Positions 9,570 through 18,689 are shown, numbered from the stretch's first letter. The stretch: 64,000 nt of DNA from Burkholderia stagnalis (GCF_902830275.1 NZ_CADESW010000002.1:496001-560000); one strand, 5' to 3'. Program-made: numbers and translations. The notes: a model not told the origin generated them from the sequence alone.

Positions 9570-10604
9570 ATGAGTACGGCTTCTCCGCCCACACCGCTTG
9601 ACGGGGCCCACGGCCCCGACGACGACACACTGCGCTATCGCGCACCGCGCTGGCTGCCCAACAGCCACGCGCAAACCATCGTGCCGGCGCTGTTCGCGCG
9701 ACGACCGGTCGTCGCGTACCGGCGCGAGCGATGGGAAACGCCCGATCACGACTTCATCGATCTCGACTGGGTCGCGCATCTCGACAGCGCGGCGCCGCGC
9801 CCCGACGCGCCGCTGTTCGTGCTGTTCCACGGCCTCGAGGGCAGCTCCGGCTCGCACTACGCGCTCGCGCTGATGGCCACCGCGCGCGCGAAGGGCTGGC
9901 ACGGCGTGGTCCCCCACTTCCGCAGCTGCAGCGGCGAAATGAACCGCCAGCCGCGCTTCTACCACCTCGCGGACAGCGCCGAGGTCGACTGGATCCTGCG
10001 CCGCCTCGCCGCGCAGCATCGCGGGCCGATCGTCGCCGCCGGCGTGTCGCTCGGCGGCAACGTGCTGCTGCGCTGGCTCGGCGAGCACCGCAGCGACACG
10101 TCGATCGTGCGCGCCGCCGCCGCGATCTCGACGCCGCTCGACGTGCACGCGGGCGGCCGTGCGCTGTCGCAGGGTTTCGCGATGGTCTACACGCGCAGCT
10201 TCCTGAAGACGCTGAAGCGCAAGGCGCTCGTCAAGCTCGAGCAGTTCCCCGGCCTGTTCGACCGCGACGCGATGCTGAAGGCCGTGACGATGCACGACTT
10301 CGACGACATCGTCACCGCGCCGCTGCACGGCTTCAGCGACGCGAACGACTACTGGACGAAGGCGACCACCCGCCCGCTGCTGCCCGCGATCGACGTGCCG
10401 ACGCTGATCCTCAACGCCCGCAACGATCCGTTCCTGCCCGCATCGGCGCTGCCCGGCCCGGCGGACGTGTCGCCCGCCGTCGAGCTCGACCAGCCCGAGG
10501 ACGGCGGCCATGCGGGTTTCATGACCGGGCCGTTCCCGGGCCGGCTCGACTGGCTGTCGGTGCGGGTGTTCGGCTATTGCGCCCGGTTCGTCGATCATGG
10601 ATGA
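9570..10604 (+). CDS. YheT-family alpha/beta hydrolase
   Basis: A 344-residue hydrolase. The N-terminus shows the YheT signature PRWLPNSHAQTIVPALF, then LFHGLEGSSGSHYA (oxyanion region), HFRSCSGEMNR, and the nucleophile elbow AAGVSLGGNVLLRWLGE with Ser in GVSLGG. An Asp in LNARNDPFLP and a His in EDGGHAGF complete the triad. Known members are esterases of uncertain substrate. The gene overlaps the next one by eight bases, which suggests an operon. Confidence 0.88.
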   Translation: MSTASPPTPLDGAHGPDDDTLRYRAPRWLPNSHAQTIVPALFARRPVVAYRRERWETPDHDFIDLDWVAHLDSAAPRPDAPLFVLFHGLEGSSGSHYALALMATARAKGWHGVVPHFRSCSGEMNRQPRFYHLADSAEVDWILRRLAAQHRGPIVAAGVSLGGNVLLRWLGEHRSDTSIVRAAAAISTPLDVHAGGRALSQGFAMVYTRSFLKTLKRKALVKLEQFPGLFDRDAMLKAVTMHDFDDIVTAPLHGFSDANDYWTKATTRPLLPAIDVPTLILNARNDPFLPASALPGPADVSPAVELDQPEDGGHAGFMTGPFPGRLDWLSVRVFGYCARFVDHG

Positions 10605-11178
10605 CATCGTCAGGCAGGCGCTCGCCAAGTGGCCGGACGTGCCGCACTGCACCGGCTGGCTGCTGCTCGACCGGCGCGGCGACTGGCGCCTGCGCGACGA
10701 TGCGGCGCAGGCGGCCGGCGCGCTCGGCTCGCCGATCCGCCACGCCGCGCTGATCGCGTTCATCGCCCGCAACTACGAAGCCGACGAACACGGCCAGTGG
10801 TTCTTCCAGAACGGGCCGCAGCGCGTGTACGTCGAACTCGCGTATACCCCATGGATCGTGCGGCTCGCCGAGCGGGACGGGCAGCTGGCGCTGGCCGACC
10901 AGGCCGGCCTGCCATTCGAGCCGCGCGAAGCGTGGCTCGACGATGCGGGCGGCGTGCTGTTCCGCGACGCCGGCACGCCGCCGCGCGTGGCCGCGCTGCA
11001 CGATCACGACCTCGGGCTGTTCGCCGATCACGCGGATCTCGACGCGACGCCGCCCGTGCTGCGCTGGCGCGACGGCCATGCGCTGCCGCTCGGCGAGATC
11101 GCGCGCGACGACGTGCCCGCGCGCTTCGGGTTCGTCGCGAGCCCGGCCGAACGCGCCGGCAGCGCGAACGGGCCCTAG
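10597..11178 (+). CDS. Conserved protein of unknown function
   Basis: A 193-residue protein without signal peptide or membrane segments. Readable features are an N-terminal DIVRQALAKWPDVPHCTGWL, the segment GQWFFQNGPQRVYVELAYTP and a C-terminal LPARFGFVASP-like region (seen as DVPARFGFVASP). I recognise it as a betaproteobacterial DUF-type family with GWLxLDRRGxW but cannot name a function. It starts inside the end of the YheT-type hydrolase gene (eight-base overlap), so the two are likely translated together. Its TAG stop at 11176-11178 shares a CTAG with the stop of the convergent bepA gene. Confidence 0.8.
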   Translation: MDDIVRQALAKWPDVPHCTGWLLLDRRGDWRLRDDAAQAAGALGSPIRHAALIAFIARNYEADEHGQWFFQNGPQRVYVELAYTPWIVRLAERDGQLALADQAGLPFEPREAWLDDAGGVLFRDAGTPPRVAALHDHDLGLFADHADLDATPPVLRWRDGHALPLGEIARDDVPARFGFVASPAERAGSANGP

Positions 11179-12869
11179 CTCCGGCCGTTCTTCTCGTCCT
11201 CGCGCTCTTCCTTGTAGCGCGCCTCGAACTCCAGCAGGCGCGCGTTGATCATCGACTGGTCGTAGAACGACACGTCCTTCGCGTCCCGCGCGTCCTTCAG
11301 CTGGCGAATCGCCGACGGCCACGCGCCGTCGAGCGCAAGCTTCTCCGCGAGCGCGCGGCGCCGCGCGAGCACGTCGCCGTGGCCGTCGCTCGCCTTCGCG
11401 AGATAGTCCCACCAGTCCGGCTGCTGCGGATCGGCCTGCGCCTGCGTGCGGGCGAGCGCCTGCGCTTCTGCGTAGCGGCGCGCGGCCAGCAGCGCCTGCA
11501 GATGCGCGACGATCGCCGCGTGCGACGCCGGCCAGCGCCGCTGCGCGAGCGCCGCGAGCCGAACCGCGTCGTCGGTGCGCCCCGCGCGGCGCGCGAGGTC
11601 CGCCGCCAGCACGTCGAGGCTCGGCGAGCTCGCGGCGGGATCGTCGTCGCGGCGCGCGCGCGCGTCGAACGCGGCGCGCGACGCGGCCAGCGCCTGGCCG
11701 GCCGCGTCGTACTGGTCGAGCAGCGTGTTCGCGAGCGCCACGCCGTACCAGTTCGCAGCGACGTTCGACGCCGTGTGGTCGTCGATCTCGAGCTGCATCC
11801 GGCGCGCCTCGGCCGCGATGTCGGTCGGCGCGCGGTTCTGCAGGATGCGCAGCCGCGCACGCACGAATCCGTACTCGGCCGACTGGTGCGGCTGGCGGTA
11901 TGGCGCGCGGCGCGCGCGATCCTCCATGTCGGCGATCCGCTCGCCGGTCAGCGGGTGGGTGCGCGCATAGGCCGGCACGCCTGCGTCGCCCATCGACGCG
12001 CGGTCGAGCCGCTCGAAGAAGCCCGGCATGCCGTACGGGTCGTAGCCCGCGCCCGCGAGCAGCTGGAAGCCGACGCGGTCGGCCTCGCGTTCCGCCGAGC
12101 GCGAGAAGCGCAGCTGGTTGTCGACCGCGTACGCCTGCCCGCCCATCGCGATCGCACTGCCGAGGTCGCCGCTGCGCGCGAGCACGCCGGCCAGCACGCC
12201 GAGCAGCATCGACGCGAGCGCCGTGTAGCCGGTCTTCTCGCTCGCGCTGATCATCCGTGCGATATGCCGCTGCAGCACGTGGCCCATCTCGTGGCCGACC
12301 ACCGACGCGAGCTCCGATTCCGTCTGCGTCGTGACGAACAGCCCGCTGTTGATGCCGATGAAGCCGCCCGGCATCGAGAACGCGTTGATCTGCGGGTCGC
12401 GCACCGCGAACAGGTCGAAGTCGGGCGCATAGCCGCCGATGAAGCGGGCGGCCGCCGCGGCCGCGAGCCGCGCCGCCATCGCGTTCAGGTAATCGCGGGC
12501 GAGCCAGTCGTCGAGATAGTCAGGGTCGCGCCGCACCTCGCGCATCACGCGCTCGCCGAGCCGGCGCTCGGCCTGCGGGGTCATCGCGCCGCCGGAGCCG
12601 TCGCCGAGGTCGGGCAGCTGCAGCGCGCGCAGCGGCCCGCGCAGGCTCGCGGCCGGGCCCGCGGCACGGTCGGTGCCCGAGAACCGGCTTTCGGCGCCGC
12701 CGTAGGTGCCGAACACGTCCGGCGCGATGCCGGACGGCACGGTCGAGATCGACGGCACACCGGCAGGCGCCGACTCGAGCGGCAACGCGCCCGTGCGCTG
12801 CGCGAAGCCGTCGGGCGGCAGCGTCAGGGCCGCCGACAGCAACACGACGAGCAACTGTTTGACACGCAT
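11175..12869 (-). CDS. bepA: BepA-type periplasmic M48 metalloprotease with TPR-like tail
   Basis: A periplasmic protease and chaperone that helps outer-membrane beta-barrel assembly (BepA/YfgC). The 564 residues begin with a signal peptide (hydrophobic core residues 5-20, ending at PPDGFAQ). The zinc motif HEMGH lies at residues 193-197, and the third ligand Glu is in the EREAD segment near residue 262. A helical, alanine-rich TPR-like region fills the C-terminal third, as in the family. It is divergent from moaC. The C-terminus (EEREDEKNGRS) is charged. Family length is about 490-570, so it is full length. Confidence 0.93.
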   Translation of the reverse strand: MRVKQLLVVLLSAALTLPPDGFAQRTGALPLESAPAGVPSISTVPSGIAPDVFGTYGGAESRFSGTDRAAGPAASLRGPLRALQLPDLGDGSGGAMTPQAERRLGERVMREVRRDPDYLDDWLARDYLNAMAARLAAAAAARFIGGYAPDFDLFAVRDPQINAFSMPGGFIGINSGLFVTTQTESELASVVGHEMGHVLQRHIARMISASEKTGYTALASMLLGVLAGVLARSGDLGSAIAMGGQAYAVDNQLRFSRSAEREADRVGFQLLAGAGYDPYGMPGFFERLDRASMGDAGVPAYARTHPLTGERIADMEDRARRAPYRQPHQSAEYGFVRARLRILQNRAPTDIAAEARRMQLEIDDHTASNVAANWYGVALANTLLDQYDAAGQALAASRAAFDARARRDDDPAASSPSLDVLAADLARRAGRTDDAVRLAALAQRRWPASHAAIVAHLQALLAARRYAEAQALARTQAQADPQQPDWWDYLAKASDGHGDVLARRRALAEKLALDGAWPSAIRQLKDARDAKDVSFYDQSMINARLLEFEARYKEEREDEKNGRS

Positions 12870-13044
12870 GGCAGGATGATGGCGACGCCGTCCCGCGCGC
12901 AGCGCGCGCTTCGCGGCGATTGGTATGAATATCGTGGCCATTGTACCGGCGGCGCGGCAGCTGTCCCGCTCGGCCGGCGCGCCAACTGCGCGCCGGCGCC
13001 GCGCACGCCGCTGCTATGATAGGCGCCCGTTGAAGGAGCACGAC

Positions 13045-13524
13045 ATGTCTGGACTCACCCACTTCGATGCCGCCGGCCACGCACATATGGTCGACGTCGG
13101 CGACAAGCAGGAAACGCGGCGCATCGCCGTCGCACGCGGCACGATCCGGATGCTGCCGGCCACGTTCGAACTGATCCGCGACGGCAAGGCGAAGAAAGGC
13201 GACGTGCTCGGCGTCGCGCGCATCGCGGCGATCCAGGGCGCGAAGCGCACCGCCGACCTGATTCCGCTGTGCCATCCGCTCGCGCTGACCCGCGTGGCCG
13301 TCGATTTCGAACTCGACGACGCGCTGCCGGGCGTGCATTGCGTCGCGCAGGTCGAGACGCTCGGGCGCACCGGGGTCGAGATGGAGGCGCTCACCGCGGT
13401 ACAGGTCGGCCTGCTGACCGTGTACGACATGTGCAAGGCCGTCGATCGCGGAATGGTGATCACCGAGGTGAGCGTGCGCGAGAAGCGCGGCGGGAAGTCG
13501 GGGGACTGGAAGGCGCAGGCGTAA
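13045..13524 (+). CDS. moaC: Cyclic pyranopterin monophosphate synthase
   Basis: With MoaA it turns GTP into cyclic pyranopterin monophosphate, the first step in molybdenum cofactor synthesis, in the cytosol. The 159 residues are standard. Signature segments are [14 protein letters not shown], the active-site stretch [33 protein letters not shown] and [10 protein letters not shown] with the conserved Lys and Asp. A clear ribosome site TGAAGGAG precedes the ATG. No other mo- gene is in the window. Confidence 0.96.
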   Translation: MSGLTHFDAAGHAHMVDVGDKQETRRIAVARGTIRMLPATFELIRDGKAKKGDVLGVARIAAIQGAKRTADLIPLCHPLALTRVAVDFELDDALPGVHCVAQVETLGRTGVEMEALTAVQVGLLTVYDMCKAVDRGMVITEVSVREKRGGKSGDWKAQA

Positions 13525-13560
13525 GGCCCCCGACCTCGAAGCCGGGCCTTCCCCGGCTGG

Positions 13561-14127
13561 TCAATTGCCCCCTGTCACGCTGGGCGGAAGCGTGACGCCC
13601 GACAGCTTCCACGACCATAACCCCTGGCGTTTGAAGATAAAGTCGATCGGTTCGTCCTGGTCACGCTGCGCCGTCACGGCAACCGTCGACCAGTTTCGAT
13701 ACCTGACCGAATAAGCGACGCGGCTCGCATCCGGCGTCGGCGCCGCAGCGGACGCCGGCGCGGCGGCAGGCCCGCCCGGCTGCCTGGAGCTCGCATCGGC
13801 CATCATGTGCATCACGCCGGCCGGCGTCACCATCGTATCGATAAACTGGTTGACGACACTCACGCCGAGCATCAAGCCGATATCGGCGAATGGATTTTGC
13901 TTGAGTTGCGGGTCGCTGGACAGCTTGTTTTGCATCACCATCGTGAACTGCGTCCGCAAGCTTTCGCGAAATGCCGGAAAATCGACGTTGGAAGAAAATG
14001 CGTCGTAATCCTTTTCGATAATGTCCGATCGCATCGAGTGAAGCGTCATGTATGGGCTGGCATAGCTGGCGACCGCGCCCAGCACCACGATAGCCCCCGC
14101 AACCGCCATCAGCGATTTTTTCTTCAT
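13561..14127 (-). CDS. DUF2939-type exported protein
   Basis: A 188-residue protein with a lysine-rich start and one hydrophobic segment (residues 5-24, GAIVVLGAVASYASPYMTL), matching the DUF2939 family, whose members begin with a membrane anchor or signal followed by an alpha/beta domain with SDIIEKDYDAFS and FRESLRTQFT. Function is unknown. Codon use is visibly less GC-rich than its neighbours, with many AAA, AAT and ATA codons. It is convergent with moaC, separated by 36 bases that contain a short GC hairpin at 13540-13558. Confidence 0.78.
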   Translation of the reverse strand: MKKKSLMAVAGAIVVLGAVASYASPYMTLHSMRSDIIEKDYDAFSSNVDFPAFRESLRTQFTMVMQNKLSSDPQLKQNPFADIGLMLGVSVVNQFIDTMVTPAGVMHMMADASSRQPGGPAAAPASAAAPTPDASRVAYSVRYRNWSTVAVTAQRDQDEPIDFIFKRQGLWSWKLSGVTLPPSVTGGN

Positions 14128-14215
14128 GGTCTCTCTCGTCTCTATTGGAGTTTCGGCAGTTTATCGAAATCCGCCGGGCGGCATACGGACGCCCGAACGC
14201 CTGTGAACCGGCGGC

Positions 14216-14243
14216 TTGTCTTCCATTCGCGCGTGTGTAGAAT
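14216..14243 (+). promoter_or_regulatory. Candidate sigma-70 promoter of the orphan RNA unit
   Basis: TTGTCT at 14216-14221 and TAGAAT at 14238-14243 with a 16-base spacer. They match four of six and five of six consensus bases. The surrounding DNA is AT-rich for this genome. It would start transcription near 14250, just before the structured region ending in a terminator at 14352. Confidence 0.45.
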
Positions 14244-14249
14244 TCGGAA

Positions 14250-14352
14250 AAAATTGAATTCATGACAACGCTGCGGCGTTTCATGGCTCATTCGAACAAT
14301 CTGGTGAACCCGGTCGAAGGCCGCTTCGCAAATACCGAAGCGGCCTTTGTTT
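14250..14352 (+). ncRNA. Candidate small RNA or leader attenuator
   Basis: Between the divergent DUF2939 gene and the secreted-protein gene at 14404 lies a promoter-like sequence followed about 70 bases later by a strong intrinsic terminator. Its stem is AAGGCCGCTTCG (from 14317) pairing with CGAAGCGGCCTT, and the tail is TTTGTTTTG. No plus-strand gene upstream needs this terminator, since the nearest is moaC and an opposing gene lies between. The unit would give an RNA of about 100 nucleotides. It could instead be an attenuator in the leader of the downstream gene. I recognise no Rfam family. Confidence 0.4.
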
Positions 14353-14403
14353 TGATTTAAACGAACGCAAGCGGCGCCCCTGCCCGAAAGATCCGATCCC
14401 GCC

Positions 14404-15603
14404 ATGAACAACACGCTGAAACGCGCCACGCTGACGCTTGGCCTGCTCGCCGCTTCGTCCGTCGCCTTCGCGGCAGGCACCTGCCCCGCCGCCGACACGG
14501 CCGCCCGCGCGGCACTCGACGCACAGCGCCGCCTGCAGCAGATCCCCAGCCCGCAGAGCGCCGACGGCGACGCCGGCGTGTTGCCCGCGCAGCGCGACGC
14601 GATCCGCGCGTACAAGCAGGCGCTGGTCGGCGCGCTCGACGCACGGCTCGCATGCAGCGACGAGCGCATCGAACCGGCGGCGCTGCAGCGTACGCTCGCC
14701 GCCGCGCTCACCGCGCCCGCCGCCAAGCCGCAATCGAAGGGCAACGATTCCCCGTTCGGCGCGGACCTCGCCGTGCATGTCGAACGCGCCGCCGCGCCGC
14801 GTCCGGTCATGTTCGTGCGCGCCAGCTTCGGCATCACGTGCGGCGACGACAACCTGCTTGCCGGATACGCGTGGGAAGGCGGCGGCTGGCGGCGCGTGCT
14901 GCGCTGGCAGGCCGACGACTACCCGGACATCTCCGGCGCGTACGGCGGCGGCTACCAGTTCGCGCCGCTGCCGGGCGGGCAGATCCTGATCGTGCACGGA
15001 ACGCCGTGGTGCTCGTCGCGCTGGAGCGTGTTCGGCGCCGACGTCGTCATGCCGGCCGGCGGCACGGCCGCGCAACGCACGCTGTTTCACCTCCGTCAGG
15101 GCTACGCGATCGACGACGACGGCGTGCGGGTGAAAGCGCGCCCCGACGGCTTCGAGCTGCGGATGACGGTCGGCTCGCTCGACAGCGACGTGATGACGCG
15201 CGCCGGCATCTACCGCTACCGCATCGATGGCGACACCGTGCGCCGCGTCCAGCCCGCCGCCGCGAACGGCCGGGACTTCGTCGACGAATGGCTGAAAGTG
15301 GACGACGCGCTCGCGCGCGAATGGAGCGACCCGGCGGCGGCCGCCGCCGCGCTGAAGGCGCGGCAGGCGCTCAACGAACGACGCAAGGCGCCCGATACGT
15401 CGTTCGCGTACGGGCCGGTGCGCGGGTGCTCGGCCGCGAAGGACCGCTACCAGGTCGAGATCGCGCTGACCGGCAAGTCAGACAAGCCCGTTGCAGCGCG
15501 TTACGCGCTGATCCGGCAGGAAGCCAACGGCTTCACGCTGCTCGGCCTGCAGGACGCGCCGGAGCCGAGTTGCCGCGGCGCGAACCTGATGCCGCGCCGC
15601 TGA
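14404..15603 (+). CDS. Secreted protein of unknown function
   Basis: A 399-residue protein with a good signal peptide (residues 1-23, ending SSVAFA, then AGTCPAADTA). The mature part begins with a helical alanine-rich segment and continues with Gly/Tyr/Trp-rich strands (SGAYGGGYQFAPLPGG, SRWSVFGADVVMPAGG) that read like a beta-propeller or beta-sandwich. Four or more cysteines could form disulfides in the periplasm (C26, FGITCGDD, GTPWCSSR, VRGCSAAK, PSCRGANL). I do not recognise the family. It is convergent with the small lipoprotein gene at 15606, two bases away. Confidence 0.75.
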   Translation: MNNTLKRATLTLGLLAASSVAFAAGTCPAADTAARAALDAQRRLQQIPSPQSADGDAGVLPAQRDAIRAYKQALVGALDARLACSDERIEPAALQRTLAAALTAPAAKPQSKGNDSPFGADLAVHVERAAAPRPVMFVRASFGITCGDDNLLAGYAWEGGGWRRVLRWQADDYPDISGAYGGGYQFAPLPGGQILIVHGTPWCSSRWSVFGADVVMPAGGTAAQRTLFHLRQGYAIDDDGVRVKARPDGFELRMTVGSLDSDVMTRAGIYRYRIDGDTVRRVQPAAANGRDFVDEWLKVDDALAREWSDPAAAAAALKARQALNERRKAPDTSFAYGPVRGCSAAKDRYQVEIALTGKSDKPVAARYALIRQEANGFTLLGLQDAPEPSCRGANLMPRR

Positions 15604-15605
15604 CG

Positions 15606-15953
15606 TCAATTGCCGCGCCGCGGCTCGAACACGAACGGCTGCGTCAGCGTGAACGGGTTCGCCGCGGGCCCGGTCTGCGTGCAGGTGGCGCGCGACATCG
15701 CGTCGGCCGCGGCCCGGTCTGCCGCGGCATTGCGGCTGCTGGTCGTGACCGTCACGTTTTCCGCCACCCCGGAGGTCGTCATCAGCGCCCGCACCAGCAC
15801 CGTCGCGGGACGCGCGAGCGGCTTCGCCGTGTCCGGATAGACGGCGCGCGGGATAGTGCAGGTCAGCTTGCTGTCTTGCAGCGACGACGCCGCGCAGCCG
15901 GCGAGCAGCGCGGCGACGACGGGCAGCGCAAGGTAGGTCGGGCAGTTAGCCAT
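15606..15953 (-). CDS. Lipoprotein with TonB C-terminal-like domain
   Basis: A 115-residue protein with a lipoprotein signal: hydrophobic core LALPVVAALLAGC with Cys20 as the lipidation site. The mature region (YPDTAKPLARPATVLVRALMTTSGVAENVTV) matches the TonB C-terminal fold (YPxxA, then a V-x-V strand and a G-x-V turn). The small size implies an envelope protein rather than an energy transducer. There is no ExbBD partner nearby. The 266-base gap beyond it (15954-16219) holds no gene; a 9-bp hairpin CCGTGCAGA/TCTGCACGG lies at 16140-16174. Confidence 0.75.
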   Translation of the reverse strand: MANCPTYLALPVVAALLAGCAASSLQDSKLTCTIPRAVYPDTAKPLARPATVLVRALMTTSGVAENVTVTTSSRNAAADRAAADAMSRATCTQTGPAANPFTLTQPFVFEPRRGN

Positions 15954-16139
15954 GTTCGAGTTGGAGTCTGTTGTATTGCTTCGGGACGAGCCGCCGCGCG
16001 CCTGTGTTCCCCGAGGCTGCGACGACCGGATGCTGCCGCCGGCGATACCCGTCCGGATCGACGGGCATCGCGACGCTTGCGCGCATTGTGCGCGCGCTGC
16101 CCGGCCGGCGGCGGCGATTTGACGATACTTGACGCCAAT

Positions 16140-16174
16140 CCGTGCAGACCGCCCGGAATGCGCGATCTGCACGG
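16140..16174. repeat. Intergenic hairpin downstream of pglL
   Basis: CCGTGCAGA at 16140-16148 pairs exactly with TCTGCACGG at 16166-16174. It lies 46 bases after the pglL stop on the minus strand but has no T-run, so a terminator role is only possible. Confidence 0.35.
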
Positions 16175-16219
16175 TAATCGATGCGGCGCCGACCGCGCCG
16201 GGCCGATCGGCGGGCGGGC

Positions 16220-18013
16220 TTAGTCGGCGTCCTCGTCGTCCGAGTCGTCGAGCGCGTCGGCCGGCACTTCGCCGTACTTCGCGACCAGCGTCGCCTTGAA
16301 CGCCTTCAGCGACGGCTGCTCGTCGCACAGCTTGTACAGCGCCGCGAGCTGCTGCGGCCAGTCCTTCAGCTCCTTCGCGAATACGTGCAGGCGCACGACC
16401 GTATCGAGCGCGTCGGCCTCGCGGCCGTCCAGCGCCTGCAGCACCGCATAGCGGCGCAGCACGGTCTCGCCGGGCAGCAGCGCGATTGCGCGTTCATGCG
16501 CCGCGAGCTTCGCCGGCAGCGCGTCGCGCGAGATCGTGAGCAGCGTCGCCGCGCCATAGTCGCCCCACGCGCCGAACAGCAGCGACGGCGCATCGCGATA
16601 CTGCGCGGCCGGGTCGCTGCCGTAATACAGCACTTCCGCGCGCTGGTAGTCGCGCAGCACCGGCACCACCGCCAGCAGGCCGCCGAACGTCAGCACCGCA
16701 AACAGCCCGAACGCCGCGCCGCTCGGCACGATGCGCAGCGGCTTCACCTCGAGCAGGCCGATCACGAACATCACCGGCAGCAGGAAAAACATGTACTGCT
16801 GCGGATACTCGACGAGCGCATGCATCAGCACGATGCCGACCAGCGCGAAACCGAACACGCGCGCGCTCGACTGCGGCGCGCGGGCCGCACGCACGAACCA
16901 CAGCACGAGCGTGACGAGCAGCACGCCGAGGCCGATCGCGCCGGACTTCGCGAGCAGGTCGATGAAGATGTCGTGCGAGTTGTTCGCGATCTCGACGCCG
17001 CCGAGCGCGCGCGCGAGCGCGAACTGGTGCGACGGGAATTCGCCCCAGCCGACGCCGAGCAGCGGATGCTCGCGGAACATCGTGAGCCCGTACTTCCACA
17101 GCGCGAGGCGCGGCGCGATCTGCCCGGCATCGCGCATCCGTTCGGCCGCCGACTCCGCGAGATTCAGGTGGTAGTGCACGTTGGCCCAGCGCACGGCGCC
17201 GTTCACCGCGACGAACACGGCAAGCAGCAGCACGGGCATCAGCCATGCGCGTGCGCGCACGTTGGCCGGCACGCCCGGCTTGCCGCGCGATTCGGCCCAG
17301 GCCATCCAGAAGCCGGCCACCGCCATCACCGCGACCTGCAGCCACGGCCCGCGCGACACCGTCAGCGCGAGCCCGCCCGACAGCACGACGGACAGCAGGA
17401 GCCACGCCCACGCGGCGAGCCGGCGCGTCTGCACGAGATACAGCGCGCCGGCGAGCGCGAACGCGATGTAGGTGGCCAGGTGGTTCGCCTGCGCCATGTT
17501 GCCGTACGGCCGGCGGTCGACCGCGATGTTGTACACCACGACGAAGGGCGTCAGCGCCGACTCGAAGCGGAACAACTGCACGACCTGGCAGAACACGGCG
17601 AACACGCCGCCGATCAGCAGCGCGCCCGCCATCATCCGCGCGGCCGATTCGGCAAGCTGCTCGCGCGCCAGCACGTAACCGGCCTGCATCGCGACCAGCG
17701 CCGCGCCGAGATAGCCGACCGCGAGCCAGTTCATCGACGGCACCCGCAACGGCATCAGCGCGACCTGCGCGACGAGCACGGCCGCGAAGGCGAGCGGCGC
17801 GGCGAACGCGGCCGGCGCCGCGAACGGCGCGGCCGGACGGCTCGCGCGCACCAGCAGGATCGCGGTCGCGCCCAGCAGCAGGTACAGCACCAGCGCGGAA
17901 AACTCGGAATAGAACGTCGGAATCGGATACGTGTGATTCGTGATCGCGTAAGGCACGATCATGGCAACCGCCAGCGCGACGAGCGGCAACGAGCGGGAAA
18001 AAGAAGTGGGCAT
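16220..18013 (-). CDS. pglL: PglL-type O-oligosaccharyltransferase
   Basis: An inner-membrane enzyme that transfers a preassembled lipid-linked glycan to Ser/Thr of exported proteins in the periplasm. The 597 residues hold about 12 hydrophobic segments from residue 8 onward. The family signatures are NMAQANHLATYIAFALAG, the central Wzy/WaaL-type loop with RPYGN, LLGVGWGEFPSHQFALAR and the catalytic-loop His in EIANNSHDIFIDLLAKSG. A soluble alpha-helical tail of about 150 residues ends in an acidic DDSDDEDAD. It lies directly downstream of the pilin gene pilA in the same orientation, which suggests the pilin as one substrate. Family placement is firm; the glycan and targets are inferred. Confidence 0.9.
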   Translation of the reverse strand: MPTSFSRSLPLVALAVAMIVPYAITNHTYPIPTFYSEFSALVLYLLLGATAILLVRASRPAAPFAAPAAFAAPLAFAAVLVAQVALMPLRVPSMNWLAVGYLGAALVAMQAGYVLAREQLAESAARMMAGALLIGGVFAVFCQVVQLFRFESALTPFVVVYNIAVDRRPYGNMAQANHLATYIAFALAGALYLVQTRRLAAWAWLLLSVVLSGGLALTVSRGPWLQVAVMAVAGFWMAWAESRGKPGVPANVRARAWLMPVLLLAVFVAVNGAVRWANVHYHLNLAESAAERMRDAGQIAPRLALWKYGLTMFREHPLLGVGWGEFPSHQFALARALGGVEIANNSHDIFIDLLAKSGAIGLGVLLVTLVLWFVRAARAPQSSARVFGFALVGIVLMHALVEYPQQYMFFLLPVMFVIGLLEVKPLRIVPSGAAFGLFAVLTFGGLLAVVPVLRDYQRAEVLYYGSDPAAQYRDAPSLLFGAWGDYGAATLLTISRDALPAKLAAHERAIALLPGETVLRRYAVLQALDGREADALDTVVRLHVFAKELKDWPQQLAALYKLCDEQPSLKAFKATLVAKYGEVPADALDDSDDEDAD

Positions 18014-18092
18014 GAGCAAACCGGAGATCAGCAACCGGCGCACTATACAAAACTTTCCCCGCTCTGTGCGGCGCGGTGGCGCGGAACGCACG

Positions 18093-18674
18093 CTACGCGC
18101 GACACTCCGCCGGCGCGTACCTGGCCGGCAGCGTCGCGCCGTCGGCCGGCAGCGGCCCCGCGCCCGGCGCCGGCAGCGACGACGCCTGCTTGCCGGCGGC
18201 GAAGCACTCCCACGTGATCGCGCCGGCCTGCATCGCGCCCTTCTTGAGCGCGACCCGGGCCGTCGGCGCATCGGCCTTGTCGGGCGCCGACGGCACCAGC
18301 ACGAGCGTGTTCGTGCCGGCGGCCGCCACGCGAGCGGTAAAGACGACCGAAATCTGGCCCGTGTCGTCGTCGATCTGCACCGACTCGACGTTGCGGGTGG
18401 CGGCCGGCGGGCTGTAGCCGCCGCCGAGGCCCGCGCCGCTCGCCGCGTTGTCCGCGACCGCGAGCCGCGCGGACGATGCGAGCGCGAGCCCCTCGCCGAC
18501 GCGCGAGCGCGCAAGGTAATCCTGGTAGGCGGGAATCGCATAGGCGGCAATGACGCCGACGATCGCCAGCACGATCATCAGCTCGATCAGCGTGAAACCG
18601 GCGGGACGCCGGCGCGCGCGCTGCAGATCGACGGCGAAACGGCGGAACAGGGAAACGGAAAAGGCTTCGAACAT
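18093..18674 (-). CDS. pilA: Type IV pilin precursor
   Basis: A 193-residue prepilin. The leader is long and basic (about 26 residues, RRRPAG) and is cut by the prepilin peptidase between Gly26 and Phe27. The mature start [20 protein letters not shown] has Glu5, needed for assembly, and the [14 protein letters not shown] helix. Two C-terminal cysteines (WECFAAG and the AECRA end) form the pilin disulfide loop. A shorter leader could be made from an internal start, which the sequence does not decide. The next gene downstream is pglL, 79 bases on. No other pil gene is in the window. Confidence 0.93.
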   Translation of the reverse strand: MFEAFSVSLFRRFAVDLQRARRRPAGFTLIELMIVLAIVGVIAAYAIPAYQDYLARSRVGEGLALASSARLAVADNAASGAGLGGGYSPPAATRNVESVQIDDDTGQISVVFTARVAAAGTNTLVLVPSAPDKADAPTARVALKKGAMQAGAITWECFAAGKQASSLPAPGAGPLPADGATLPARYAPAECRA

Positions 18675-18689
18675 GACAGGCTCCGGAAA

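Noticed and set aside
11175..11178. Shared CTAG as both stop codons of convergent genes
   Set aside because: Real but easily formed by chance in convergent pairs; noted only in the gene entries.
13540..13558. Terminator between moaC and the DUF2939 gene
   Set aside because: A short AGCCGGG/CCCGGCT hairpin exists but has no T-run on either side.
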